The notes under the pieces are model-generated. The model had not been told where the DNA came from and did no database searches. It saw only the letters and a list, made by a program, of their open reading frames with translations. 12,095 nt of DNA. Source: Bacillota bacterium. GTDB lineage: Bacteria > Bacillota > Clostridia > Acetivibrionales > DSM-1351. Shown here piece after piece: positions 1 through 7,491 of this stretch (position 1 is its first letter; each line of letters begins with the position of its first letter). The stretch covers positions 1 to 12,095 of the forward strand of contig JAEYTP010000154.1 in the NCBI GenBank assembly GCA_023433945.1, given 5' to 3'. Made by a program: the position numbers and the translations under genes.

Positions 1-13
1 ATTAAGCCTCTGC
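1..13 (+). repeat. 13-bp terminal direct repeat, left copy
   Basis: ATTAAGCCTCTGC at the first base is repeated exactly as the last 13 bases of the window (12083-12095). Both copies encode I-K-P-L in the same frame of an Asp23-like sequence. True repeat length cannot be determined because it may extend beyond either edge. Confidence 0.9.
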
Positions 14-126
14 TTCGTGAAGTTCAGGAAAAGGTAAGCGAGCAAATCAAGCACCTCACAGCGCTTAATATTCAGAGATTGGATGTTGTGGCAAAGAGCT
101 TGGTGATGGACCCTAAGAAGGGGTAG
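1..126 (+). CDS. Asp23/Gls24-like protein, C-terminal part (5' end outside window)
   Basis: Frame 1 is open from the first base and ends at TAG (124-126), giving 41 residues that start IKPLLREVQEKV and end in MDPKKG. The pattern of an amphipathic helix, then HLTALNIQRLDVVAKSLV, resembles the C-terminal half of Asp23/Gls24 (YloU-like) envelope-stress proteins, where a helix is followed by 'TGL.V..V.V.V'. The family is linked to the cell envelope in Gram-positive bacteria; any role here is inferred. G+C is about 45% by hand count, higher than in the adjoining kinase gene. The first four codons lie in the 13-bp terminal repeat. The matching N-terminal portion is at the far right end of the window in the same frame, so the two pieces would form one gene if the ends were joined. 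It faces the kinase gene tail to tail with 66 bp between. The family call rests on a short stretch and is moderate. Confidence 0.55.
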   Translation: MKPLLREVQEKVSEQIKHLTALNIQRLDVVAKSLVMDPKKG

Positions 127-192
127 ATGTTCTATTAATATGAATTATAATTGAACACAAATTATTAAGTTTTATGGTTTTGTATGGTGAAA

Positions 193-1992
193 TTAGTTAG
201 GGGAATCTGTATTGGCTGGTATAGTAATTTTAACAATAGTACCATGGTCTTTTGTACTAGAATAATTTAAACCGTATTCTGGTCCATAATACAGTTTAAT
301 TCGCTGATCAATATTTCTAACACCGAAGCCACTATTATGGGAGTTTTCAGAGGAGGGCGACAGAATATTTTTTAGTCTCTCCTCAGACATACCTATTCCA
401 TCATCCTCAATATACAAGTGGATTTCGTTTTCAACAAGAGTGCCCTTAATACTAATATTTCCGCTCTTGTTTTCCTTAGACAATATCCCATGTAGGATTG
501 AGTTTTCTACGAGAGGCTGTAATGTGATTTTTATTATTTTGTATTGCATAAGTGAGTCTTCTATTGACAACTCTAATCTGAGTGCATTCTTAAAGCGCAT
601 GTTCTGAATCTGGAAATAACATAATACATGAGTTATTTCATCTTTTATAGATACAACTTCATTGCCCTTATTAAGGCTTAGTTTGTAGAATTTTGCAAGA
701 GAATCCACTATGTAATTGATTTCATTGGCAGAGTTCTCCCAAGCATACCAATTAATCATGTCAAGTGTGTTATAAAGAAAATGTGGATTTATCTGCGCTT
801 GTAAGGCTTTCAATTCTGCATTCTTTATTTCCTGACCTGCTATGAACTGATCATTAATTAAATCAGTAATTTTCTTTGTCATGAAATTATATTCCTGCAC
901 CAATTGATCAATCTCATCGGAATCTGATTTAGATTCAATAGTTATTAATTTTCCCATACGTATATCTTTCATTTTATCGCTTAATATGGATAGTCTACAT
1001 GTTATAGATTTAGATAAAAGATATGCGAAAAAGTAGGCTACTGTTCCAATTGCAAAAACAAAGATAATAATTCTATTACGGCTTGTCTTACTTGAATTAT
1101 GAATTTCGTCTAGAGGTGAAACGGAAACCAGATACCAATCGGTATTACCAATTAGCTTGGCGTACACCATTAATTCCTTATTGTCTAAATTTAACCGTAC
1201 CCAATGGTTTGGCCCCTCTGCAAGTTTTTTAACTAATTTACTGTCAAGCTTATTTTTATAACCTATTTTTTGACTGGACTCAGCAACTATCGTTCCTAGT
1301 GAGTTCTGAATATATGTACTGGAATTTTTTGTAGTAGTAGCATTATTTAATAAATCAACTATACTTGATTTGGAAAAATCAAACCTAATAAAACCGAGTT
1401 TGTCCAAATAATTGTTTTTGTTAATAATGACTCTAATTAATGAGAGTACATCGTTATTATGCTCATTATCTAGGTAGGAGGATGGTGCCCAGAGAGTCGC
1501 CTTGTTGCTTTGCGATAGTATTTTACACCATTGGGTATCCTCAATATCAGCTGAGCTGAATATATTATTGCCTTCTTTCGAATATAATATTTTATCTGAC
1601 AAGTAAAGTCTGACTTTATCAACGTTTGTGCCGTCTTGCATAGATTGGAGAAATTGTTTTAGGGTGTACATATCTTGAACTTGTTCAAGAAAGGAATACG
1701 AAGCATCATTGCTTTTTTGGACAATATCAGAAAAGGTATTATTGCTTATAGACACACTCGATAACTCATAAATATTATATAATTTGTAAGAGAGGAAGCT
1801 GCTTGATTGCTCAAAGCCTTGTCGTATTGAGAATGTGGTATTATCCTCTATTATTCTATATACTTCGCCATAAGAAAAATAAGAAATAAGTCCTAAAGGC
1901 ATAATAATGAGGATAAAATAAGAAAGTAGCAATTTCTGCTTCAAAGTCTTATGTGTAATTAAATTTAGTAATTTCTTAATAAATAGCTTCAT
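193..1992 (-). CDS. YesM-type sensor histidine kinase
   Basis: A 599-residue membrane kinase. Residues about 21-41 and 308-328 are transmembrane segments flanking a roughly 265-residue extracellular sensor region (Cache-like by position). A HAMP linker follows (about 329-380), then the His_kinase domain with LQAQINPHFLYNTL and probable phospho-acceptor H404. A HATPase_c domain follows, with N-box LQPLVENSILHG (about 491-502), G1 DDGIGM (530-535) and G2 GFGVRN (555-560). This architecture is that of the LytS/YesM group, which controls sugar uptake genes in Firmicutes. The start ATG overlaps the regulator's TGA as ATGA, and a GAAGGAAG ribosome site precedes it inside the regulator gene, so the two are translationally coupled. 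It probably senses an extracellular sugar or a sugar-loaded binding protein; the ligand is inference. All kinase motifs look intact. Confidence 0.95.
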   Translation of the reverse strand: MKLFIKKLLNLITHKTLKQKLLLSYFILIIMPLGLISYFSYGEVYRIIEDNTTFSIRQGFEQSSSFLSYKLYNIYELSSVSISNNTFSDIVQKSNDASYSFLEQVQDMYTLKQFLQSMQDGTNVDKVRLYLSDKILYSKEGNNIFSSADIEDTQWCKILSQSNKATLWAPSSYLDNEHNNDVLSLIRVIINKNNYLDKLGFIRFDFSKSSIVDLLNNATTTKNSSTYIQNSLGTIVAESSQKIGYKNKLDSKLVKKLAEGPNHWVRLNLDNKELMVYAKLIGNTDWYLVSVSPLDEIHNSSKTSRNRIIIFVFAIGTVAYFFAYLLSKSITCRLSILSDKMKDIRMGKLITIESKSDSDEIDQLVQEYNFMTKKITDLINDQFIAGQEIKNAELKALQAQINPHFLYNTLDMINWYAWENSANEINYIVDSLAKFYKLSLNKGNEVVSIKDEITHVLCYFQIQNMRFKNALRLELSIEDSLMQYKIIKITLQPLVENSILHGILSKENKSGNISIKGTLVENEIHLYIEDDGIGMSEERLKNILSPSSENSHNSGFGVRNIDQRIKLYYGPEYGLNYSSTKDHGTIVKITIPANTDSPN

Positions 1993-3587
1993 TGTGCTTC
2001 CTTCTCTCTGTATTCCGATGGAGTCAGTCCGGTAGTTTTTCTAAAAATTTTGGAGAAGTAATTTGCATCAGCATATCCTACAGCAGATGATACTTCGCAC
2101 ACTCTTAACCTGACATCTTTTAGTAGCATTTTTGACTTTGAAATTCGGTATTCTGTAATATACTGATTTAATGTCTGGCCTGTTTCCTCCTTGAAAAGAT
2201 AGCAAATATATGTTTGAGAAAGGCTAATGAATTCACTTATACTATTTATCGAAAGAGTTTCATCTTGATAATGTTTTTGAATATATTTAATGGTTTCCTT
2301 AACGATACGTCTATTTCCAATTTGTTCATGGATAAGGGTGTAGTAGTTATTAATTTTCTCTATAAGAAAATTCTCCATTTCAGATAATGTGTTTATTTTA
2401 TGAATATACTCCCAGATCATATTTTTACTTGCAAATTCATTAAATGTGTCAACTTGAGCATTTATTGAGATATCTAACAATATCTGCGATAGCTTTAAAA
2501 ATATATATTTTACTTTAGATACTAATGTGTTATCATATCGTCTTAGCTCAGATGACAAGCTCTTGGCAAAAAATATGGCGCCATCATTGTTATTATTAAT
2601 GATAACATCCTTAAAGGTGCTTAGTAAGCTATCGTCAAAAGTAAATGGAGGGGTATGACTTTCCTTGTATAGTATAATGGAATTATAATCTTTAAAAAAG
2701 CTCCTCTGCATTGCAACCACTGCATTATCATATGAAAGGTAAATATTATTTATCCCATTTACCTTGGTACCGATACATATAAAAAAACGACTGTATTTTT
2801 TTATGTGTTCCAATAATATTGAACAAAAGTTGTAAATTCTTTCAGTTGTGAATAAATTACAGTGTGAGGCGTGACTGTATAAATGAATTATGAAGTACCC
2901 ATCTTCTTTAAAACCAAAAATCCCAGCAATTCCAGTAATAAGTAGAGTCTTATTTATAGCATCATTCACTATACTTTTTAATGTAATTAACTTTCCGCTC
3001 TCTATTTCTTCAATAGACGGAATTTTGATTATAACAGTATTAAAGAAATCATTATATTGAATATCAAGACCTACAGCTTGAATATATTCTATGACAGAAT
3101 CAATATCACAATGCCTGGAGACAAGTTGAAGAACAATCTCACTTATCATGATTGGTTTACTTAACTGGATTGTAGAATTGATAAGTTGCTCATGTTTCTT
3201 TTTATTCTGATCACAAAGGCATAATTCAACTGCTTTACCTATTACAGACTTTAACTCTGTAATGTTGATGGGTTTTTCTACATAGTCTATTGCTTTAAGT
3301 TTGATAGCTGACTTTAGGTATTCTTTATCAGAGTACCCACTCATAAAAATAATTTTACAATCAGGAATAGCTTCGCGCAATTTATATGACAATTCTACCC
3401 CGTCCATACGTGGCATTCTTACATCCGTAAGTACAATATCTGGCTGAAAATCATTTAAAACATTAAGTGCGTTGACACCATCATCAGCTTTCTTAATATT
3501 AGAAATACCTAATTCGTTCCAAGGAATTCTTTTAAATATTCCTTCTCTTGTCATTTCTTCATCATCAACAATAAGAATTTTAATCAA
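1989..3587 (-). CDS. YesN-type response regulator, AraC-family DNA-binding
   Basis: A 532-residue regulator. The N-terminal receiver (1-120) has acidic residues D8/D9, phospho-acceptor D55 in LTDVRMPRMDG, S83 and K105 in YVEKP. A poorly conserved middle region follows (about 140-420). The C-terminus (about 428-530) is a double helix-turn-helix of AraC/XylS type, ending in the typical ANYFSKIFRKTTGLTPSEYR signature. The start is TTG at 3587, chosen because a GGGGGT ribosome site lies 7 nt upstream and the residues MIKILIVDDE begin a standard receiver. It is the first gene of the two-gene operon and is divergent from the importer. By family precedent it is phosphorylated by the adjacent kinase and activates the divergent transport genes. 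No defect is visible. Confidence 0.95.
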   Translation of the reverse strand: MIKILIVDDEEMTREGIFKRIPWNELGISNIKKADDGVNALNVLNDFQPDIVLTDVRMPRMDGVELSYKLREAIPDCKIIFMSGYSDKEYLKSAIKLKAIDYVEKPINITELKSVIGKAVELCLCDQNKKKHEQLINSTIQLSKPIMISEIVLQLVSRHCDIDSVIEYIQAVGLDIQYNDFFNTVIIKIPSIEEIESGKLITLKSIVNDAINKTLLITGIAGIFGFKEDGYFIIHLYSHASHCNLFTTERIYNFCSILLEHIKKYSRFFICIGTKVNGINNIYLSYDNAVVAMQRSFFKDYNSIILYKESHTPPFTFDDSLLSTFKDVIINNNNDGAIFFAKSLSSELRRYDNTLVSKVKYIFLKLSQILLDISINAQVDTFNEFASKNMIWEYIHKINTLSEMENFLIEKINNYYTLIHEQIGNRRIVKETIKYIQKHYQDETLSINSISEFISLSQTYICYLFKEETGQTLNQYITEYRISKSKMLLKDVRLRVCEVSSAVGYADANYFSKIFRKTTGLTPSEYREKEAQ

Positions 3588-3623
3588 AAAGATACCCCCA
3601 ACTGTATAAATATTATAATGAAA

Positions 3624-3652
3624 ATATTAGCATTAAATCTATTTTTAAGCAA
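3624..3652 (-). promoter_or_regulatory. Predicted sigma-A promoter of the regulator-kinase operon
   Basis: On the minus strand, TTGCTT (3652-3647) and TAATAT (3629-3624) are separated by exactly 17 bp, about 37 bp upstream of the TTG start at 3587. A second TATAAT-like box (3617-3612) lies closer to the gene but has no matching -35. Prediction from consensus only. Confidence 0.5.
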
Positions 3653-3684
3653 TAGAGACTCGAATGCTGTAAAATAAGTTCATT

Positions 3685-3719
3685 TTAGGATTTTACCTGA
3701 TATGGTAAGATATTCCTAA
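3685..3719. promoter_or_regulatory. Imperfect inverted repeat upstream of the importer promoter
   Basis: Nested arms TTAGGA (3685-3690) and TCCTAA (3714-3719) enclose TTACC (3693-3697) and GGTAA (3704-3708) around the spacer TGATAT. It sits just upstream of the extended -10 box of the importer, where a -35 would normally be. The location suits an activator site, possibly for the divergent AraC-type regulator, though that family often uses direct repeats. The binding protein is inference. Confidence 0.4.
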
Positions 3720-3737
3720 TAACTAGGCTAAGCTTGT

Positions 3738-3746
3738 TGCTATAAT
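3738..3746 (+). promoter_or_regulatory. Predicted extended -10 promoter of the importer operon
   Basis: TGCTATAAT is a perfect -10 hexamer with an upstream TG (TGnTATAAT). No good -35 is found at 16-18 bp, which fits a promoter that depends on an activator such as the divergent regulator. Expected transcription start is around 3753, about 24 nt before the GTG start. Confidence 0.55.
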
Positions 3747-3776
3747 TAAATTACAGAAACTAAAGGAGATGAAGAA

Positions 3777-4694
3777 GTGCGTATTTATTTTTTTAAAAAA
3801 GTTAAGAAGAATAAAGTATTGCTGCTTATGTTACTTCCAGCGGTATTGTTTTTTGTAATATTTTCCTATATTCCTATGATTGGTATCATAATAGCATTTA
3901 AAAGCTTTGATTATAATGCGGGAGTATTTAGTAGTCCATGGGTAGGGCTTGAAAATTTTAAATTTTTGTTCCTTTCTGGAAATTTACTTGAAGTAGTAAA
4001 AAACACAGTGCTATACAATATTGCTTTTATAATTATTAACAATTTTTTTGAGATTACTCTTGCAATAATGTTAGCTGAACTTGGTGGTAAGTATTTCAAG
4101 AAAATAGCACAGTCACTGACATTTCTTCCGTATTTTCTATCATGGGTGGTAGTCGGAGCAATTGTATATAATTTATTCAATTATGAAACAGGTTTCCTAA
4201 ATGGTTTATTGAAGTCTCTTAATATAGATCCTGTAAATTTAAGCAATTATCCCATTGCATGGATTTTTATAATTATTGTCATCTGTCTCTGGAAAAACAT
4301 AGGATATGGATCAGTTGTTTACTTAGCTGCAGTTACAAGCATAGATACCCAAATGTACGAAGCAGCAGAAATAGATGGCGCGAATATATTTAGTAGAATA
4401 AGATATATTACCATTCCGTCGCTAACACCAACAATAATTATTCTTGTTCTTTTGTCAATGGGTCAAATCTTTAGAGGAGATTTCAGTATGTTCTATCAGA
4501 TTGTTGGAGGGAATTCCCTAGTTTACAGTACAACTGACGTTATAGATACCTTTGTTACCAGATCACTATTGGAGACAAGAGAGTTTGGAATGTCTGCTTC
4601 AGCAGGACTTTTGCAGTCAGTATTATGCTTTATCATAATCAGTGTTGTTAACTTCGTAGTAAGAAGAGTTGATAAAGATTATGCTCTCTTTTAA
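3777..4694 (+). CDS. CUT1 sugar ABC transporter permease, LplB/MalF type
   Basis: A 305-residue inner permease with six hydrophobic segments; the first is about residues 14-40 and the last about 280-297. The cytoplasmic EAA loop, YEAAEIDGANIFSRIRYITIP (about 194-214), couples the permease to an ATPase. The short N-terminus with FKSFDYNAGV...SPWVGLENF is typical of the LplB/YtcP-associated group that imports oligosaccharides in Firmicutes. The GTG start at 3777 is set by AAAGGAG (3762-3768), 8 nt upstream, and by the onset of a basic N-terminus before the first membrane helix. It is the first gene of the plus-strand operon and is followed after 36 bp by the partner permease. No ATPase gene is present in the window, so a shared MsmX-like ATPase encoded elsewhere is likely. 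Confidence 0.93.
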   Translation: MRIYFFKKVKKNKVLLLMLLPAVLFFVIFSYIPMIGIIIAFKSFDYNAGVFSSPWVGLENFKFLFLSGNLLEVVKNTVLYNIAFIIINNFFEITLAIMLAELGGKYFKKIAQSLTFLPYFLSWVVVGAIVYNLFNYETGFLNGLLKSLNIDPVNLSNYPIAWIFIIIVICLWKNIGYGSVVYLAAVTSIDTQMYEAAEIDGANIFSRIRYITIPSLTPTIIILVLLSMGQIFRGDFSMFYQIVGGNSLVYSTTDVIDTFVTRSLLETREFGMSASAGLLQSVLCFIIISVVNFVVRRVDKDYALF

Positions 4695-4730
4695 CAGATT
4701 AAAAATATATGATTGGAGACATGAAAACAT

Positions 4731-5615
4731 ATGATTGGTAGGTCAAAAGATAAAGTTATTTTTTCTATAATTTCTGTTATATTTATCCTGAGTATAACAC
4801 TACTATGCATACTTCCTATGATTTTAGTTGTATCAGGTTCCTTATCAAGCCAAAATTCCATAGTAAAGTATGGTTATAGTTTTTTACCCCAAGATTTTAC
4901 TTTTGAAGCATACAAAATAGCTTTTTCACAGCCAACAGCTATTTTAAGAGCATATGGTATTACAATATTTGTTACACTGACAGGTACAGTGTCGGGACTA
5001 TTTATTACTGCAATGACGGGATATGTGCTTACACGTAAAGATTTTGAATGGAGGAATAAATTTTCTTTTTTCTTCTACTTTACAACTTTATTTAGTGGAG
5101 GAATTGTCCCATGGTATATATTGTGCGTAAAATATCTTAAGCTTAACGATTCTTATCTTGGTCTTATATTACCTTTTTTGCTAAATGTATTTAACATTTT
5201 AGTTATGAAAAGTTTTATGAATAGTATTCCAGAAGCAATTACGGAATCTGCCAAAATTGATGGTGCGGGGGACTTTCTGATTTTCAGAAAATTGATTTTG
5301 CCACTTGCAAAGCCTGCGTTAGCTACAATAGGGTTGTTTATAGCTCTTAGCTACTGGAATGATTGGTTCCTCGCTTTTATGTTTATTCAGGATACTGAAA
5401 AGTATAGCCTACAGTACTACCTATATAAAATCATCTCCGGGGCACAAGCATTATCTAATCTAAATAACTCAATTGCAAGTGACAAGGTACAGATGCCAAC
5501 AGAGTCTCTCAAACTAGCTATGACAGTAATAGCGACTGGGCCAATTGTATTTGTTTACCCTGCTGTACAGAAATATTTTGTTAAAGGGCTAACTCTAGGT
5601 AGTGTAAAAGGATAG
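4731..5615 (+). CDS. CUT1 sugar ABC transporter permease, YtcP/MalG type
   Basis: A 294-residue permease with about six membrane segments (roughly 11-35, 72-98, 110-133, 140-160, 190-215 and 262-281). The EAA loop is SIPEAITESAKIDGAGDF (about 165-182), followed by LPLAKP. The C-terminus YFVKGLTLGSVKG is characteristic of the YtcP/MalG-type partner subunit, so it should pair with the upstream permease to form the membrane channel. The ATG at 4731 has GGAG (4715-4718) 12 nt upstream, a slightly long spacing. Another ATG at 4721 starts a seven-codon out-of-frame frame, ending in TAG at 4739-4741, that overlaps the permease start. The decamer ATATGATTGG occurs twice around the start (4707-4716 and 4729-4738), perhaps a small local duplication. 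The binding protein gene follows after 44 bp. Confidence 0.93.
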   Translation: MIGRSKDKVIFSIISVIFILSITLLCILPMILVVSGSLSSQNSIVKYGYSFLPQDFTFEAYKIAFSQPTAILRAYGITIFVTLTGTVSGLFITAMTGYVLTRKDFEWRNKFSFFFYFTTLFSGGIVPWYILCVKYLKLNDSYLGLILPFLLNVFNILVMKSFMNSIPEAITESAKIDGAGDFLIFRKLILPLAKPALATIGLFIALSYWNDWFLAFMFIQDTEKYSLQYYLYKIISGAQALSNLNNSIASDKVQMPTESLKLAMTVIATGPIVFVYPAVQKYFVKGLTLGSVKG

Positions 5616-5619
5616 TACC

Positions 5620-5633
5620 GATAACGGTTTATC
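5620..5633. promoter_or_regulatory. Short palindrome before the binding protein gene
   Basis: GATAA-CGGT-TTATC is a perfect 5-bp dyad with a 4-nt centre, located between the second permease stop and the AGGAGG site of the binding protein gene. It could be a weak RNA hairpin or an operator. An overlapping ACCG...CGGT dyad (5617-5628) is also present. Function unknown. Confidence 0.25.
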
Positions 5634-5659
5634 ATAATATTTTTTAGGAGGATATTAAT

Positions 5660-7243
5660 ATGAAAAAATTTGTTAGGACAACTCGTGTGATTTTAGCTGT
5701 GCTGCTTATATCATGTATTGGTTTGTCTGCCTGCGGAAAGGTACCTGAAGAGAGTGTAGCATCACAGACCCCAGCTTCATCAACAGAAGCAGTTCCAACT
5801 CAAGAATCAAATGTAATTGATACATCAAAGGAGGCTAAGCTTGTGATGTATCTTGTTGGTGATTCATATCCTGATGTACCTGCAGTATATGATGAAGTCA
5901 ATAAAATGCTAAAGAAGGATATAAATGCTACAGTTGATGTAAAGTTTACATCATGGGAAACGGATAAGAAAATCCCATTGTTGATGGCTTCTGGTGAAGA
6001 ATTTGACTGTATCTATGCTGCTTCATGGGCCCAATATGTGTCTTCAGCAACAAAAAATGCCTTCTTGGAAATAAAAGAAGACATGTTGATGAAATACATG
6101 CCTGACTTTTATAAAGATATTCCAGAGGGTTTTATTGATAATACTAAGATAAATGGTAAGGCGTACATGATACCATATGCAATGACACAAGTTTATAATT
6201 ACTCTACTGCAATTATTAGAAGTGACTTGAGAGAAAAATATAATATTTCTGAACTAAAAACACTTGATGATCTTGATAACTATCTTTTGACTATTGCTAA
6301 GAATGAAGACGGTATTCTACCTTTTGATGGTAACATGAGTAACTTCTATTGGGATTTCCCTTCACTCTACTATGCACAACCACAGAATATGTTTTTAGGT
6401 TTGGAAAGGTCATTGGAACTTTTCTCAGTTAAATTGGACGATCCAAGTGGCAAAGTAAACTATATCCTTGACGATCCAAAGTACTTAGATTTTCTCAATA
6501 GGATGAAAAAACTATCTGATGGTGGTGTATGGTCTAAAAATGTTATGGCCTCACAAAGTACATCTGATAAGTCTATCAAAGCAGGAAAATCAGTTATAGA
6601 TATACATCACTTGGGAAGTATGCAGGGGCGTACTTTAGACATACAAAGTATCAATGGTGCTAAATCGGAAGTATATGATTTCTCACCTGATTCATTAAAA
6701 GCTGCTACACCTGGTACTCAGTCAGGAATGGCTATTCGTGCGACATCAAAGAATGTGGAAAGAACACTTATGATGTTAAACCTTTTCGGTACTAAACAGG
6801 AATATTACGATTTACTTGACTGTGGAATAAAGGGAGTACACTATGACTTGGTAGGGGATAAAGTGAAAGTACTGCCTGATGGAGAAAAGAAATACCCATT
6901 TGATACAGTTTGTCCTTGGGGATGGCAGAATTCAAAGTTACAGAGAACAGTTGATGGAGTTCCTACTATAGATAAAGAATGGACTCAAAAGTGGAATTCA
7001 GCGGGGAAAGTATATACCGGACCATATATTGCATTTAACTTTGATGATACAAAAGTTAAAAATGAAATGGCAGCATGTTTAAATATTGTTAAAGTTAGGG
7101 GATATGCATTATCAACAGGATTGGTGGCTGATACTGAAGTTGAATTGGAAAAATACAAAGCTGATTTAAAAAAGGCTGGTATTGAAAAAATTCAGGCAGA
7201 GATTCAGCAGCAGCTTACTAATTATATTAACTCAAGTAAATAG
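5660..7243 (+). CDS. Sugar ABC transporter substrate-binding lipoprotein, LipO/YtcQ type
   Basis: A 527-residue extracellular solute-binding lipoprotein. The N-terminus is basic (MKKFVRTTR), then a hydrophobic stretch and the lipobox LSAC, with C25 as the predicted lipidated cysteine. A Ser/Thr/Pro/Glu-rich linker (about 28-52) follows, then a family 1-type solute-binding fold from about residue 58. The C-terminal part (about 400-527) resembles the DUF3502 domain found in LipO/YtcQ proteins. The length of about 530 residues is normal for this group and larger than maltose-binding proteins. The start is fixed by AGGAGG (5646-5651), 8 nt upstream. It is the third gene of the importer operon and captures an oligosaccharide outside the membrane. 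The sugar is not readable from sequence; the downstream galactosidase and fucosidase suggest a fucosylated galactoside. A strong stem-loop follows the stop codon. Confidence 0.93.
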   Translation: MKKFVRTTRVILAVLLISCIGLSACGKVPEESVASQTPASSTEAVPTQESNVIDTSKEAKLVMYLVGDSYPDVPAVYDEVNKMLKKDINATVDVKFTSWETDKKIPLLMASGEEFDCIYAASWAQYVSSATKNAFLEIKEDMLMKYMPDFYKDIPEGFIDNTKINGKAYMIPYAMTQVYNYSTAIIRSDLREKYNISELKTLDDLDNYLLTIAKNEDGILPFDGNMSNFYWDFPSLYYAQPQNMFLGLERSLELFSVKLDDPSGKVNYILDDPKYLDFLNRMKKLSDGGVWSKNVMASQSTSDKSIKAGKSVIDIHHLGSMQGRTLDIQSINGAKSEVYDFSPDSLKAATPGTQSGMAIRATSKNVERTLMMLNLFGTKQEYYDLLDCGIKGVHYDLVGDKVKVLPDGEKKYPFDTVCPWGWQNSKLQRTVDGVPTIDKEWTQKWNSAGKVYTGPYIAFNFDDTKVKNEMAACLNIVKVRGYALSTGLVADTEVELEKYKADLKKAGIEKIQAEIQQQLTNYINSSK

Positions 7244-7254
7244 TGTAAGTATTC

Positions 7255-7271
7255 ATTAGTTAAAAACTAAT
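7255..7271 (+). other. Small A+T hairpin after the binding protein gene
   Basis: ATTAGTT (7255-7261) and AACTAAT (7265-7271) pair perfectly over 7 bp with loop AAA. It begins 12 nt after the stop codon and lies 4 nt before the larger stem-loop. It is weak by itself but could act together with it. Confidence 0.4.
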
Positions 7272-7275
7272 TTCC

Positions 7276-7320
7276 CTCACTGAGGAATATGTATAGAGAA
7301 GTTACATATTCCTCAGTGAG
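7276..7320 (+). terminator. Perfect 18-bp stem-loop at the importer/enzyme boundary
   Basis: The left arm (7276-7293) and right arm (7303-7320) are fully complementary over 18 bp, with a 9-nt loop TAGAGAAGT. The arm begins CTCACTGAGGAATATGTA. The next bases are TATATTGG, so there is no clean U-run. Read-through is therefore possible, and the structure may instead be an RNA-processing or 3'-end-protecting hairpin that raises the level of importer mRNA over the downstream enzyme mRNA. This is a common arrangement after sugar-binding protein genes. The dyad itself is certain; the function is inferred. Confidence 0.75.
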
Positions 7321-7477
7321 TATATTGGAAGCGAGTCTATGCGTTAGGGAATATATTTAATCCGCAAGCCTGCGAGGAATTTGGAGTTGGGAGCTAGGAC
7401 TAAGTAGAGAAGTAAATGGATTATAAATGTTTTTGCAGTACTTTGAGATTGTTAGAATAAGCAAAAATAATTAATCT
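7321..7477. other. Leader region of the beta-galactosidase gene, no gene seen
   Basis: These 157 bases hold no convincing reading frame. A short imperfect dyad lies around CGCAAGCCTGCG, near 7364-7375. A weak promoter-like pair, TTGCAG (7433-7438) and TAGAAT (7453-7458), has a spacer of only 14 bp, so a separate promoter for the downstream gene is possible but not supported. Confidence 0.3.
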
Positions 7478-7491
7478 AAAGGAGATTATAA

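Noticed and set aside
3612..3617. TATAAT on the minus strand as the regulator promoter
   Set aside because: There is no -35 hexamer at suitable spacing. The TTGCTT/TAATAT pair with a 17-bp spacer just upstream is better.
3911..4180. Minus-strand open frame inside the first permease gene
   Set aside because: It is antisense to a clear permease gene and has no recognisable domain.
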